Source of the DNA: Coriobacteriaceae bacterium
GTDB lineage: Bacteria > Actinomycetota > Coriobacteriia > Coriobacteriales > Coriobacteriaceae
Assembly (NCBI GenBank): GCA_902363125.1
Contig: CABIZD010000003.1
Span: forward strand, 62,001-126,000
Length of the DNA: 64,000 nt
Direction: 5' to 3'
Shown: piece by piece, positions 48,387 through 57,682 of the stretch
How positions within the stretch are numbered: position 1 is the stretch's first letter
Layout: every line of letters begins with the position of its first letter
Notes under the pieces: model-generated
Database searches by the model: none
The model's input: the letters and a program-made list of their open reading frames with translations, nothing else
What the model was told of the DNA's origin: nothing
Program-made: the position numbers and the translations under genes

Positions 48387-48527
48387 CCGCACCTCGCGGC
48401 CCGCGGGACAAGCGCTCACGCGCGGTCCGGGCACGAGGATGCCCCCGAGTCGTCTCCCCTATGCGCCATGCGGCCCTCAGGGCACGCCAGACGACCCAGG
48501 ACACCGTAACGGTGGGCGCCGCCCACC

Positions 48528-48644
48528 GGTCAGCGGCCAGAGCATGGGGGGCACGCCCGGTCCCGTTCCGAACCCGGAAGCTAAGCCCCATCGCGCCGAG
48601 AGTACTGCGGGGTCAGCCCGTGGGAGGCCAGGGCGCCGCTGACC
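48528..48644 (+). rRNA. rrf: 5S ribosomal RNA
   Basis: About 117 nt. The terminal stem GGTCAGCGGC pairs with GCCGCTGACC. The internal CCGTTCCGAACCCGGAAG block is the conserved 5S loop region. It follows the 23S gene by 141 nt. No tRNA follows. Confidence 0.96.
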
Positions 48645-48678
48645 GGTGGACGGCACCGAGCCGTCATCGAACTTGGAA

Positions 48679-48708
48679 GGGGGAGGCCTCGCGGCCTCCC
48701 CCTTTTTT
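48679..48708 (+). terminator. rRNA operon terminator
   Basis: A perfect 10-bp stem GGGGGAGGCC / GGCCTCCCCC with a TCGC loop followed by six T. Confidence 0.95.
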
Positions 48709-48772
48709 GCGTTTACGGGGCGTAAATGACTCTATTACACCAGACGATCTTATCGTTTTTGGTATTGAGCCT

Positions 48773-49240
48773 TTATTTAAAGAAGATAAATCGAATAACA
48801 AGGGCAACTGCTATGACCGCAATGATCAAAAGCAGGATTGTCAGTCGATGCTGCTTGCGTCGTTTACTTGTCGAAACGAAGATTGATTTTCCCTGTTTTG
48901 GCGTTTCGAGATAGCGAGCCGAATGCGTCAAGGTTTGCTTTGGTCGAGGACCTCTTTGTCGATGAGTGGCGGATGCTTTCATCGGCTCATCACTAGCTGC
49001 GCTGTTTTTAGATAATGGTGCGTCTTTCAGATATACAGGGTCTCCCGAGGCGACGCCCATATGCTTACGTCCCGTTTGGGCATCCTCGAGCGTTTGATAT
49101 CGATTTCTCGTCACATACTCGGGCTCTGAATCATTAATGGGCTCTTGCGAGATGTGGGGGCGATGGAACCGTGGCGGCTGCGTGAAAGTATCTTCCCCCT
49201 GCGTCGGCATAAACATATTGTTCTGGTTTTGGTCGTCCAT
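48773..49240 (-). CDS. Tail-anchored membrane protein, unknown function
   Basis: 155 residues. The first 125 are hydrophilic, Gln/Pro/Thr-rich and probably disordered, with a short basic patch SKRRKQHR. A single hydrophobic helix of about 20 residues (LTILLLIIAVIAVALVIRFI) ends the protein, so it is tail-anchored with its bulk in the cytoplasm. The ATG at 49240 has only a weak AAAGGGC site. I do not recognise the family. Its 3' end faces the rRNA terminator. Confidence 0.7.
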   Translation of the reverse strand: MDDQNQNNMFMPTQGEDTFTQPPRFHRPHISQEPINDSEPEYVTRNRYQTLEDAQTGRKHMGVASGDPVYLKDAPLSKNSAASDEPMKASATHRQRGPRPKQTLTHSARYLETPKQGKSIFVSTSKRRKQHRLTILLLIIAVIAVALVIRFIFFK

Positions 49241-49361
49241 GATGCCCTTTAGCTCGTTACCAACAACGTTTACGCGCTCATTGTAAGCCCCTTGCTATTT
49301 GTAGCTGTGGACATACTAGTTATTTAAGCTCTGGTTCAAAGAACCTTAACCTTCCTAAAAC

Positions 49362-49380
49362 CTTAGTGCTATGCACTTAG
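49362..49380. promoter_or_regulatory. Inverted repeat upstream of hsp20 (operator candidate)
   Basis: CTTAGTGCTATGCACTTAG is a 19-bp near-palindrome with a single mismatch. TATATATAAG and CATATATAAG are repeated at 49422-49431 and 49444-49453. The region 49241-49517 is AT-rich with no gene. The palindrome resembles neither CIRCE nor HAIR exactly, so a heat-shock repressor site is only a guess. Confidence 0.45.
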
Positions 49381-49517
49381 ATATGCTTATAGTATTGGAC
49401 TCAAAAAACTTTATAGTCGATGTATATATAAGCACCGGGTGGGCATATATAAGAGCGTCAAAAGAAGTCCCAGTCACCTAGAAGATGACTCGGCAGTCCT
49501 ATAAAGGAGTGGTAAAC

Positions 49518-49949
49518 ATGGCAAGCATGGTTCCTTATCGTTCGGTTTTTGGCGTTCGTCCCTCTGCGAGCTCGCTGTTCGATCTGTTTGATGATATGAG
49601 TGATCTGGCGAACAGCTCGATTGCCTCTAAGGCGTTCCCCGTTGATGTTGAGGATAAGGGCGATGGCTATGAGGTCAAGGCTTATCTTACCGGCGTCGCC
49701 AAGGACGATATCGATGTCGAGCTTAACGAGGGCCGTCTCTCCATTAGCGTGAATGTCGAGGAAGACGAGGAGAACGAGGGCAAGAACTTCCTGCAGAAGG
49801 AGTTCAGCTCGTACAGCGCGACGCGTGGCGTGTATCTTAAGGACGCTTCGAGCGAGGGTCTCTCGGCTAAGTACGCTGACGGCATCCTTACCGTTACGGT
49901 TCCCAAGATCGTCGAGAAGAAGAACGTTACGAAGATCTCCATCGACTAA
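49518..49949 (+). CDS. Small heat-shock protein, Hsp20/alpha-crystallin family
   Basis: 143 residues. The alpha-crystallin domain spans about 37-140: FPVDVEDKGDGYEVKAYLTGVAKDDIDVELNEG with GRLSISV, and the final strand DGILTVTVPK. It is an ATP-independent holdase chaperone. The chosen ATG at 49518 lies behind AAAGGAG; the longer frame from 49485 lacks such a site. A strong terminator follows. The C-terminal I-x-I anchor is present as ISID. Confidence 0.93.
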   Translation: MASMVPYRSVFGVRPSASSLFDLFDDMSDLANSSIASKAFPVDVEDKGDGYEVKAYLTGVAKDDIDVELNEGRLSISVNVEEDEENEGKNFLQKEFSSYSATRGVYLKDASSEGLSAKYADGILTVTVPKIVEKKNVTKISID

Positions 49950-49982
49950 CTTCGTTGGTGTTCTTCGCTATTAAATGACAAC

Positions 49983-50016
49983 AAAAGGGGCTGGGAAGCG
50001 ATTCCCGGCCCCTTTT
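49983..50016 (+). terminator. hsp20 terminator
   Basis: Stem AAAAGGGGC / GCCCCTTTT extended by GGGAA / TTCCC around a GCGA loop, ending in four T. It may also serve the convergent MBL gene. Confidence 0.85.
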
Positions 50017-50031
50017 GCTGTTTAGGACAGT

Positions 50032-50841
50032 CTATTGAATGGTTGCTGGTCGATACTGGCTTGTGGGGCGTATCGAGAGTTTTCGCGATCCATGGAGAAG
50101 GGTGGCGGAGCTGCCGAGCTCGTCATCCAGGGTTGCGGCTAGAGCTTTGGCATAGCTTTTGACGGTAAGGCTCGGGCGATTGTTGTCTTGGCTGATATGC
50201 ATGGCAATGAGCTGTTCGGTGCGATCGGTAACAAGTTCTCGCGCGGCTTCGGCGGCTTGGTTGTTGGAGAGATGCCCCTTTGTGGACAGGATGCGCTCCT
50301 GAAGAAAGCGTGGGTACGGTCCTTCGCGCAACATAGTTACATCGTGGTTGCTTTCGAGCGCGAGAACTCGACAGTCTTTGAGGATGCCTATGGCCTTGCT
50401 CGACAACTCTCCGGTGTCGGTGGCAAACCCAATGGAATCATCGAGAGCATTGAATCGATAGCCGACAGGATTGATGACATCGTGCGATGTTGAGTAGGTT
50501 TGTACCTGGATGCCGGCAATGGAGAGTGTGTCGCCGGGGTCAAATTCCTCCACGGGCAGGTGCGCGAGGTTTTCTTTGCATGAAAGGGTGTCCCTACTGG
50601 CAAAGAGGGGACCATGCCAGTGCTTGCACCATACATCGAGCCCCTTGATATGGTCTCCATGCTCATGAGTGATTACAAGAGCGGCGACGTCGTCTGCTGA
50701 GAGGCCAAGCTCCGCCATGCGTTTAAGTGTCTCGCGGCGGGACAGCCCGTTATCGATCATGATGAGCCCCTGAGGCCCCTCGACGAGTGCACAGTTGCCT
50801 TTTGAGCCGCTGCCGAGGATATGAAGGTGCAGGCGAGACAT
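50032..50841 (-). CDS. MBL-fold metal-dependent hydrolase (YycJ/WalJ-like)
   Basis: 269 residues. The start MSRLHLHILGSGSKGNCALV and the ITHEHGDHIKGL metal motif (HxHxDH) near 60-71, with further ligands in TSHDVINP, TDTGELS and ESNHD, match the YycJ/WalJ branch. That branch is linked to cell-wall control and to 5' exonuclease activity in Firmicutes. I use the ATG at 50841, because the extra 27 residues of the longer frame lack family similarity. It is divergent from tilS, with 48 bp between the starts. Confidence 0.88.
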   Translation of the reverse strand: MSRLHLHILGSGSKGNCALVEGPQGLIMIDNGLSRRETLKRMAELGLSADDVAALVITHEHGDHIKGLDVWCKHWHGPLFASRDTLSCKENLAHLPVEEFDPGDTLSIAGIQVQTYSTSHDVINPVGYRFNALDDSIGFATDTGELSSKAIGILKDCRVLALESNHDVTMLREGPYPRFLQERILSTKGHLSNNQAAEAARELVTDRTEQLIAMHISQDNNRPSLTVKSYAKALAATLDDELGSSATLLHGSRKLSIRPTSQYRPATIQ

Positions 50842-50889
50842 AAGATTCCAAAGGATACAATGGGTGCGGACGAATAGAGGAGGAAGCGA

Positions 50890-52431
50890 ATGCCAACGGT
50901 ATCTCAGCACTATGGACATCATGCCGCGCCGAGGACGGATAAGAACGTTCTGGCAACGCGGCAGACCGCTGCCCCCGTAGTGCTCATGGTATCAGGCGGT
51001 GCGGACTCGACGGCGCTGCTCCTTATGGCTTGCACATCAAAGCTGGATATCCAGGACGGGCGCGGCATCGCTTCCATCGCGCGCGAGCGTTTGCACGTGC
51101 TGCATGTGAACCATCATCTGCGCGGGGAGGCATCCGATGGCGACGAGGCCTTTGTACGTGATTTGTGCGTGCAATACGGCTTGCCGCTGTGCGTTGAGCA
51201 TGCCTATTTTGATGACGAATCGGGCAATATCGAGGCTGCGGCCCGCGAGGTGCGCTATGCCGCGGCACGGAGATATGTTCGCGAACTTTGTGCCGAATCG
51301 GGCGCACCGCGGACGGCGGCTCGTATCTGTACCGCGCATACCTCGTCGGACCGCGCGGAAACATTTTTGATGAATGCCATTAAAGGGTCGGGTCCCGCGG
51401 GTCTATCAAGCATTCCACGCCGTCGGAACATTGTGGTGCGCCCCTTGCTCGACCTCACGCATGATGAGCTCGTGAGCTATCTGCAGGTGCACGGTCAGCC
51501 ATGGCGGGAAGATGAAAGCAACGAGGACGTTTCGTATCTGCGTAACTATGTGCGCCATCGGGTGATGCCGGTGGTGGCGCAGCGCAACACGAACGTCTGT
51601 AAGACGATTGGCGCCGCTTGCGAAATTCTGGGCGACGAAGACGCCTTTCTTTCCCAGCTTTCGGCACAGTCGTTTCGAAGCTGCCTGCGCAAGGAAGCGG
51701 CGGGCGCACTGGTGCTCGATGCGCGCCGTCTTGCCGCCGCTGAGGTTGTGATTGCACGGCGTATCGTGCGGTTGGCGATTAAGCGTATCGATCCCAACGC
51801 GCGACCGGAGATGCGGCACGTGGAGCGCGTGCTCTCCTGTGTCGCTGCGGGCTCGGGCTCGGTAACGCTTCCTGCGGGAATTGATGCCCGTGTGGAGTTT
51901 GGCATGCTGGCGTTCAAGGCCCCGGCGGCGCGCGAGGGCTTAGTGGCCGACTGGATCTCCGTTCCCGGTCGTCTGCCGCTGGGGGCGGGGCGTATGCTGA
52001 CGGCAGAGCCGATGGCTGTGGAGCCGGGGCGCGATATCGTGCACCGTGCCCGCGAGCTTGCTGCTGCCGGAGAGGTTGCGGCCTTGGTGGATGCGGCGGC
52101 CCTGGGGTTCGCCGACCGCGATAGCGAGCGGATGCTAGCCGGCTCGCGCGGGGAGATTCCCGCCGAGGCGCGATTGGCGCGCCTGTGGGTGGATAGCCCT
52201 GTGCCGGGAGACGTGATGTGCCCGTTGGGGATGAACGGTCGAAGCAAGAAAGTGTCAGACCTGTTGAACGAGGCGCGCATTCCTGTTTCAGACCGCTCTG
52301 GCGTACCCGTGGTAAGAACGGCTCCGGGAGGTGCCGTAGTATGGGTCGCGGGCGTTCGCGCGGACGAACGTTTTAAGTGCACGGCGGCGACGCGCGTGGC
52401 CTATCTGCTTCGCGTGGTTGACGCGGATTAG
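50890..52431 (+). CDS. tilS: tRNA(Ile)-lysidine synthase
   Basis: 513 residues. The PP-loop MVSGGADSTAL near 33-43 binds ATP. The enzyme converts C34 of the CAU-anticodon tRNA-Ile to lysidine. The N-terminal domain continues with VLHVNHHLRGEASDGDEAFV and SSDRAETFLMN; the C-terminal domain is less conserved, with RIPVSDR near the end. The ATG lies behind AGGAGG. tilS-hpt-ftsH is a common order in Gram-positive bacteria. Confidence 0.93.
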   Translation: MPTVSQHYGHHAAPRTDKNVLATRQTAAPVVLMVSGGADSTALLLMACTSKLDIQDGRGIASIARERLHVLHVNHHLRGEASDGDEAFVRDLCVQYGLPLCVEHAYFDDESGNIEAAAREVRYAAARRYVRELCAESGAPRTAARICTAHTSSDRAETFLMNAIKGSGPAGLSSIPRRRNIVVRPLLDLTHDELVSYLQVHGQPWREDESNEDVSYLRNYVRHRVMPVVAQRNTNVCKTIGAACEILGDEDAFLSQLSAQSFRSCLRKEAAGALVLDARRLAAAEVVIARRIVRLAIKRIDPNARPEMRHVERVLSCVAAGSGSVTLPAGIDARVEFGMLAFKAPAAREGLVADWISVPGRLPLGAGRMLTAEPMAVEPGRDIVHRARELAAAGEVAALVDAAALGFADRDSERMLAGSRGEIPAEARLARLWVDSPVPGDVMCPLGMNGRSKKVSDLLNEARIPVSDRSGVPVVRTAPGGAVVWVAGVRADERFKCTAATRVAYLLRVVDAD

Positions 52432-52579
52432 CTCCTCGCACCAGCTTTTCTGTGCGGCGTTGACGGTATTCCCGCGCTGATGGTGCGCGGGCTGGAAAAT
52501 ATACCCCGTGCGCTGCTAGAATGTGTAGTTCGCGTCCATACGGCGGTGTGTGGGCGATTAAGCACAAGAAAGGGTTGTC

Positions 52580-53128
52580 ATGGCTTCTCAACATCCGGAT
52601 ATCGAGAAGGTTCTGTTTACGCAGGAGGATATCGACGGTATCGTCTCTCGCTTGGGCGAGCAGATTACGCGCGACTATGCGGGTAAGGATCTGGTGCTGA
52701 TTGCGGTCCTGCGCGGCGCCGTGGTCTTTATGGGCGACCTGATGCGCAAGATCGAGCTGCCGACCAACATCGATTTCATGGCTGTTTCGAGCTATGGCGA
52801 CGGTGTGAAGTCTTCGGGTATCGTGCGTATCATTAAGGACCTGGATATCGACATCCGTGGTCGCGACGTGCTGATCGTCGAGGACATTCTGGACTCGGGC
52901 CTGACCCTCAAGTACCTGATGAAGAACCTCGAGAGCCGTAAGCCCGCTTCTCTGGAGGTCGCCGCCTTCCTATGGAAGGACGTTGAGGACCGTACCTCGG
53001 CCGTCACGCCCAAGTATGTTGGAACCCATTGCCCCGATGCCTTTGTGGTGGGCTACGGCCTCGACTATGCCGAGCGCTATCGTAACCTTCCGTATCTGGG
53101 CATTTTGAAACCGGAGGTTTATTCGTAA
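52580..53128 (+). CDS. hpt: Hypoxanthine phosphoribosyltransferase
   Basis: 182 residues. The PRPP-binding motif VLIVEDILDSGLTLKYL near 96-112 and the MAVSSYGDG motif mark the HPRT family. It salvages hypoxanthine and guanine to their nucleotides. The ATG follows AAAGGG, 8 nt away. The ftsH start is 1 bp after its stop, so both are in one operon. Confidence 0.95.
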   Translation: MASQHPDIEKVLFTQEDIDGIVSRLGEQITRDYAGKDLVLIAVLRGAVVFMGDLMRKIELPTNIDFMAVSSYGDGVKSSGIVRIIKDLDIDIRGRDVLIVEDILDSGLTLKYLMKNLESRKPASLEVAAFLWKDVEDRTSAVTPKYVGTHCPDAFVVGYGLDYAERYRNLPYLGILKPEVYS

Positions 53129-53129
53129 G

Positions 53130-55268
53130 ATGCCCGACGACCGTAACGATAACAATTCCCAGACTCCCCGGGAGCCTAAGATCCCGGGGATGCCCGGAGG
53201 CAAGAAGCCCACGCGTACGGGCTGGCTGTATTATATTTTGGCTTGCGCGCTTCTGGGCTACGCCTTCTTTAACATGGGCTCCGGCTTTGCCAACTCCAGC
53301 AATACCGTTAAGCTCGCGACGAGCGAGATGGTCAGCGCCATCAAGCAGGATCGCATCGAAGATCTGACCTATACGGTTCAGGACGGAAGCGTGACGGGTC
53401 ATTACTGGAAGACGAAAAAGGACAAGGGCGACACGAGCGAGCTCAAGAGCTTTTCCTCGACCTATGTCGGTTCCGATTCGCTTGCCGAGCTCATGGCGGA
53501 GCACCCCGATACCAAGTACATCGTCAACACCAACGATCCCGATTTTTGGGGCGACTTGGCGATGAGTGTGCTTCCGACGATTGCCTTGATCGCCATCATG
53601 TTCTACTTTATGCGCCAGATGATGGGTGCCAACAACAGGAACATGCAGTTTGGCAAGACCAATGCCAAGACCAACGAGGCTACGCGTCCCAAGGTCAAGT
53701 TTGAGGATGTCGCTGGCGTGGATGAGGCGGTCGAGGAGCTCGAAGAGATTCGCGATTTCTTGAGCGACCCGGACCGCTATCGCAGGCTGGGCGCCAAGAT
53801 TCCCCGCGGCGTGTTGCTGGTGGGCCCTCCGGGTACTGGTAAGACGTTGCTGGCCAAGGCCGTTGCCGGCGAGGCGGGCGTGCCGTTCTTTAGCATCTCG
53901 GGCTCTGACTTTGTCGAGATGTTCGTGGGTGTCGGCGCCAGCCGTGTGCGTGACCTCTTTAAGGAGGCCAAGTCGCAGGCTCCGTCAATCATCTTTATTG
54001 ACGAGATCGATGCCGTGGGACGTCAGCGCGGAGCCGGTTTGGGCGGCGGCCACGACGAGCGCGAGCAGACGCTCAATCAGCTTCTGGTCGAGATGGACGG
54101 TTTTGAGGAGAGCGAGTCGGTCATCCTGATCGCCGCGACCAACCGCCCCGACATTCTGGATCCGGCATTGCTGCGCCCCGGTCGTTTTGACCGCCAAGTT
54201 ACGGTCGACCGTCCGGATGTGAAGAGCCGCGAGCAGATCTTGCGCGTGCATGCTGAGAACAAGCCGATGGACGAGGACGTTAAGTTTGAGAAACTCGCCC
54301 AGATGACCGTTGGCTTTACTGGTGCCGATTTGGCGAACCTGCTCAACGAGTCTGCGCTGCTGGCCGCTCGTCGTCATCGTTCTGTGATCTCGATGGACGA
54401 GGTCGAGGAGTCGATGGAGCGTGTGATTGCCGGACCGCAACGCAAGGGCCGCGTGATGACTGAAGCCGAGCGCACCACGATTGCCTACCATGAGAGCGGT
54501 CACGCTTTGGTGGGCCACATCCTGGAGCACTCCGATCCGGTTCATAAGATTTCGATTGTCAGCCGCGGCCGGGCTCTGGGCTACACGTTGCAGCTTCCGC
54601 AGGAGGATCACTTCCTCAAGACCAAGAACGAGATGCTCGACGAGCTCGCCGTGTTCTTGGGCGGTCGCGTGGCCGAGGAGCTCATGTGCGATGACATTAC
54701 GTCGGGCGCGAGCAACGACCTGGAGCGCGCAACCAAGATGGCGCGCGAGATGGTCACGCGCCTGGGCATGAGCGAGGAACTGGGTACGCAGGTTTTCGGT
54801 GAGGCGCAGCATCAGGTGTTCCTGGGTCGCGACTATGCCGATCATCAGGATTACTCCGAGGAGACGGCGCGCCGTATCGACATCGAGGTCCAGCGCATTA
54901 TGCGCGAGGCCCATCGCCGTGCGGTCGAGATTTTGGATGCCCGTCGCGATCAGCTCGATCTGATGGCGAGGGTGCTGCTTGAGCGCGAGACCGTCGAAGG
55001 CGACGCCGTGAACGCCCTGCTTGACAATGAGTGGGATGCCTACCTTGAGCGCGAGGGCGATATCCTGGCGGCCAAGGAGGAGCGCAACGCCAAGGCGGCC
55101 GGCATGCCGACCAAGAAACGCTCGCCTCGCATGAGCGAGGAGGAGCTGGCGGCTGATGCTGCGGCCTTTGCGCAGGCGGCCATGCAGGAGGATGCCGAAG
55201 CCGCATCCGATGATGCCGGTGATGGCAATGCTGTCAACGCTGACGGCAACACCGACGCCGACAAATAG
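53130..55268 (+). CDS. ftsH: ATP-dependent zinc metalloprotease FtsH
   Basis: 712 residues. Two membrane helices (about 31-48 and 146-166) flank a short outer domain. The AAA+ part has Walker A GPPGTGKT near 231-238, Walker B IIFIDEID and the arginine finger region RPGRFDRQ. The zinc protease motif is HESGH near 453-457. The C-terminal tail is acidic and Ala-rich. FtsH degrades misassembled membrane proteins. Its first residues ([15 protein letters not shown]) are disordered. Confidence 0.97.
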   Translation: MPDDRNDNNSQTPREPKIPGMPGGKKPTRTGWLYYILACALLGYAFFNMGSGFANSSNTVKLATSEMVSAIKQDRIEDLTYTVQDGSVTGHYWKTKKDKGDTSELKSFSSTYVGSDSLAELMAEHPDTKYIVNTNDPDFWGDLAMSVLPTIALIAIMFYFMRQMMGANNRNMQFGKTNAKTNEATRPKVKFEDVAGVDEAVEELEEIRDFLSDPDRYRRLGAKIPRGVLLVGPPGTGKTLLAKAVAGEAGVPFFSISGSDFVEMFVGVGASRVRDLFKEAKSQAPSIIFIDEIDAVGRQRGAGLGGGHDEREQTLNQLLVEMDGFEESESVILIAATNRPDILDPALLRPGRFDRQVTVDRPDVKSREQILRVHAENKPMDEDVKFEKLAQMTVGFTGADLANLLNESALLAARRHRSVISMDEVEESMERVIAGPQRKGRVMTEAERTTIAYHESGHALVGHILEHSDPVHKISIVSRGRALGYTLQLPQEDHFLKTKNEMLDELAVFLGGRVAEELMCDDITSGASNDLERATKMAREMVTRLGMSEELGTQVFGEAQHQVFLGRDYADHQDYSEETARRIDIEVQRIMREAHRRAVEILDARRDQLDLMARVLLERETVEGDAVNALLDNEWDAYLEREGDILAAKEERNAKAAGMPTKKRSPRMSEEELAADAAAFAQAAMQEDAEAASDDAGDGNAVNADGNTDADK

Positions 55269-55280
55269 TCCTTGTAGCGA

Positions 55281-55313
55281 AAGCCTCCGCGGGGAAACCT
55301 GCGGAGGCTTTTT
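55281..55313 (+). terminator. ftsH terminator
   Basis: Perfect 10-bp stem AAGCCTCCGC / GCGGAGGCTT around a 10-nt loop, with TTTTT after the stem. Confidence 0.92.
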
Positions 55314-55326
55314 CCTTTTGAGCGAT

Positions 55327-55390
55327 ATGTTGATTGGGGACAGACTTAAATGAGCGTTTTCACGCATTTAAGTCTGTCCCCAATCAACAT
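55327..55390. repeat. Near-perfect long palindrome with GGGGACAGA arms
   Basis: Arms 55327-55352 and 55365-55390 are perfect 26-bp reverse complements. Beyond a single bulged A, GCGT pairs with ACGC in the loop. The word TTGGGGACAGA recalls REP-type repeats linked to Y1 transposases in many genomes (recalled similarity, not verified). It lies between the ftsH terminator and the aminotransferase promoter. Confidence 0.75.
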
Positions 55391-55445
55391 TGTGGCGCTC
55401 TAGTTGGCTAAAGCGTACAATAGCGCCTATGCGAAAGGGGAACAG

Positions 55446-56636
55446 ATGATCAACGAAACTATGTATGCTCGCGGTGCGGAGAGCTCCATCATCCGCGAGA
55501 TCTTTAGCTACGGCCTAGAGCGCAAGGCGCAAATCGGCGCGGAAAACGTGTTCGATTTCTCGCTGGGCAACCCGAGCGTTCCTGCTCCCGCTGCCGTCGC
55601 GGAGTCCATCAAAAAGGCGCTTGAACTGCCGAGTGACCAGCTGCACGGTTATACGCCCGCTCCGGGCCTGCCGCAGTGCCGTACCGCCGTGGCTGAGTCT
55701 CTTAACCGTCGCTTCGGTACGAGCTATGAGGGCAAGGACGTCTTTATGACGGTGGGTGCGGCGGCTTCGCTCACCTGCACACTCAACGCGATTACCAATC
55801 CGGGCGACGAGGTCATTGTTATCGCCCCGTACTTCCCGGAGTATCGCGTGTGGATTGAGAAGGCCGACTGTACGTGTGTCGAGGCGCTTGCCGATGAAGA
55901 TACGTTCCAGCTGAGCGTGGATAACGTGCTCAAGGCGATTACCGACAAGACGGCGGCCGTCATCATTGACTCTCCCAACAATCCGACCGGTGCCGTATAT
56001 ACATGCGACACGCTGACGCGACTGGCCAATGTTCTGCGCGAGGCCAACGCTCAGCGCGATCCCGAGAATCCGATTATGCTCATCTCGGATGAGCCGTACC
56101 GCGAGATTGTGTACGGTGCCGAGGTGCCTTGGGTGCCTTCGATCTACGAGCACACCATCGTGTGCTACTCGTATTCCAAGTCGCTTTCGCTACCGGGCGA
56201 GCGCGTCGGGTGGATCCTGGTTCCCAATACGAATCCTCAGGCAGCTCGTCTAATGCCGGCCGTTGCCGGTGCCGCCCGCACGCTGGGCTTCGTGTGCGCA
56301 CCGGCCCTCTTCCAGCGTGTAATCATCGACTGCATTGATGAACCGAGCGATGTCGAGGCCTATGCGCGCAACCGCACCGCGCTTACCGATGCACTGGTGG
56401 AGTACGGCTACACCTATGTTGAGCCGGATGGTGCATTCTACCTGTGGGTGAAGGCGCTGGAGCCCGATGCGAACGCCTTCTGCGAGCGCGCGAAGAAGTA
56501 TGAGCTGCTCGCGGTGCCTTCGGATAGCTTTGGCATGCCGGGCTGGTTCCGCCTTGGCTACTGTGTGAGCTACGAGACCATCGTCAATTCGTTGCCTGCC
56601 TGGAAGCAACTGGCCGACGAATATCGTCGAAAGTAA
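55446..56636 (+). CDS. PLP-dependent aminotransferase, class I/II
   Basis: 396 residues. The fold-type I pattern is clear: SLGNPSVPAP at the N-terminus, DSPNNPTGAVY near 175-186, and the PLP lysine in YSYSKSLSLPGERVGW near 243. The GRVGW-type Arg binds the substrate carboxylate. The substrate is probably an aspartate- or alanine-like amino acid but cannot be set from sequence. The ATG at 55446 follows AAAGGGG; a frame from 55404 is too long. Confidence 0.93.
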   Translation: MINETMYARGAESSIIREIFSYGLERKAQIGAENVFDFSLGNPSVPAPAAVAESIKKALELPSDQLHGYTPAPGLPQCRTAVAESLNRRFGTSYEGKDVFMTVGAAASLTCTLNAITNPGDEVIVIAPYFPEYRVWIEKADCTCVEALADEDTFQLSVDNVLKAITDKTAAVIIDSPNNPTGAVYTCDTLTRLANVLREANAQRDPENPIMLISDEPYREIVYGAEVPWVPSIYEHTIVCYSYSKSLSLPGERVGWILVPNTNPQAARLMPAVAGAARTLGFVCAPALFQRVIIDCIDEPSDVEAYARNRTALTDALVEYGYTYVEPDGAFYLWVKALEPDANAFCERAKKYELLAVPSDSFGMPGWFRLGYCVSYETIVNSLPAWKQLADEYRRK

Positions 56637-56652
56637 AGCGCTCTGCTTACAA

Positions 56653-56668
56653 TGTTTTACGTGAAACG
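56653..56668. other. parS-like site, 2 mismatches
   Basis: TGTTTTACGTGAAACG differs from parS at two positions. It lies between the aminotransferase and the PHP gene, outside both, about 40 kb right of the main parS sites. Confidence 0.45.
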
Positions 56669-56795
56669 GGGTTTGGTGCTAAGCCAGACCCCGTTGTCTA
56701 TGCCGTTGTGTGATTGGGATGAAGCAGTTTTACGACTGCCGAAAGCTATGCGTACAATGAATATACGCGACGGCCATACTGGACAAGGAGACCCG

Positions 56796-57617
56796 ATGCC
56801 CTACCTTCTTTCTTGTGATATTCATACTCATACGATGTTCTCTGCGCATGCGTACTCAACCATTGAGGAGAACATCTATTGGGCGGCAGAGCGCGGCCTT
56901 CAGGTGCTCGGTTCCGCCGATCATTTAAGCTCGATGGTTACGCCTTGTCCCAATGACCTGCGCAGTTTCCAATTCTTTATTAACCAGGATATCTGGCCGC
57001 GCATTTGGAGCGGCGTGCTGGTGCTTCGCGGCGCCGAGGCCGATATCGTTTCGCTGGACGGCAGCTTGTTTGGCGAGGACATTCCCGTTTCGCTCGATAT
57101 CGCCGGCGATTCGTATAGTCGTGAGCATTCGCTGTTCGATTTGGTGACGCGTAATTTGGATTATTTGGTGGCAAGCGTGCATAACCAGCAGTTTGCCGAA
57201 GGCGCGACGCTCGCCCAGACAACCGAGATGTACATCAATGCCCTGGAGCACCCCAAGGTATTCATGCTGGGGCATACGGGGCGCTCGGGCGTGCCGTTCG
57301 ATATCGATGAGGTGCTGCTGGCGGCCAAGGCCAAGCATAAGATCATCGAGATCAACAACCATAGTCTTGAGCATGGCACGGATGCCGAGCATTGGAATGT
57401 GTGTCGCAAGATTGCCGAACGTTGTGCCGAGCTGGGCGTGGGGATCGGTGTCTCGACCGACGCACACATTGGTATGGCCATTGGCAAGCTCGATCACGCG
57501 CGCAAGATGCTCGACGAGATTCACTTCCCGTTGGATTTGATCGTGACGCGCGATCGCGAGACGCTGCTGCGCGAGATGGCGGCAGCTGGCGTGTGCGATC
57601 TGCGCAATGGGATGTAG
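56796..57617 (+). CDS. PHP-domain metal-dependent phosphatase/hydrolase
   Basis: 273 residues. PHP motifs are CDIHTHTMFSAHA (7-19), the ADHLSS block near 48, ASVHNQQF near 129, LGHTGRSG, and the final STDAHIGMA. They supply the His and Asp ligands of a trinuclear metal site. Similar proteins (YcdX type) act as phosphatases. The chosen ATG lies behind AAGGAG; upstream frames lack family similarity. Confidence 0.9.
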   Translation: MPYLLSCDIHTHTMFSAHAYSTIEENIYWAAERGLQVLGSADHLSSMVTPCPNDLRSFQFFINQDIWPRIWSGVLVLRGAEADIVSLDGSLFGEDIPVSLDIAGDSYSREHSLFDLVTRNLDYLVASVHNQQFAEGATLAQTTEMYINALEHPKVFMLGHTGRSGVPFDIDEVLLAAKAKHKIIEINNHSLEHGTDAEHWNVCRKIAERCAELGVGIGVSTDAHIGMAIGKLDHARKMLDEIHFPLDLIVTRDRETLLREMAAAGVCDLRNGM

Positions 57618-57682
57618 CGGAGTTCATAGGCCAAGCGAAGGGGGCAGTCCAGACGGGCCACCCCCTTTCTTGTGCCGGTGGA

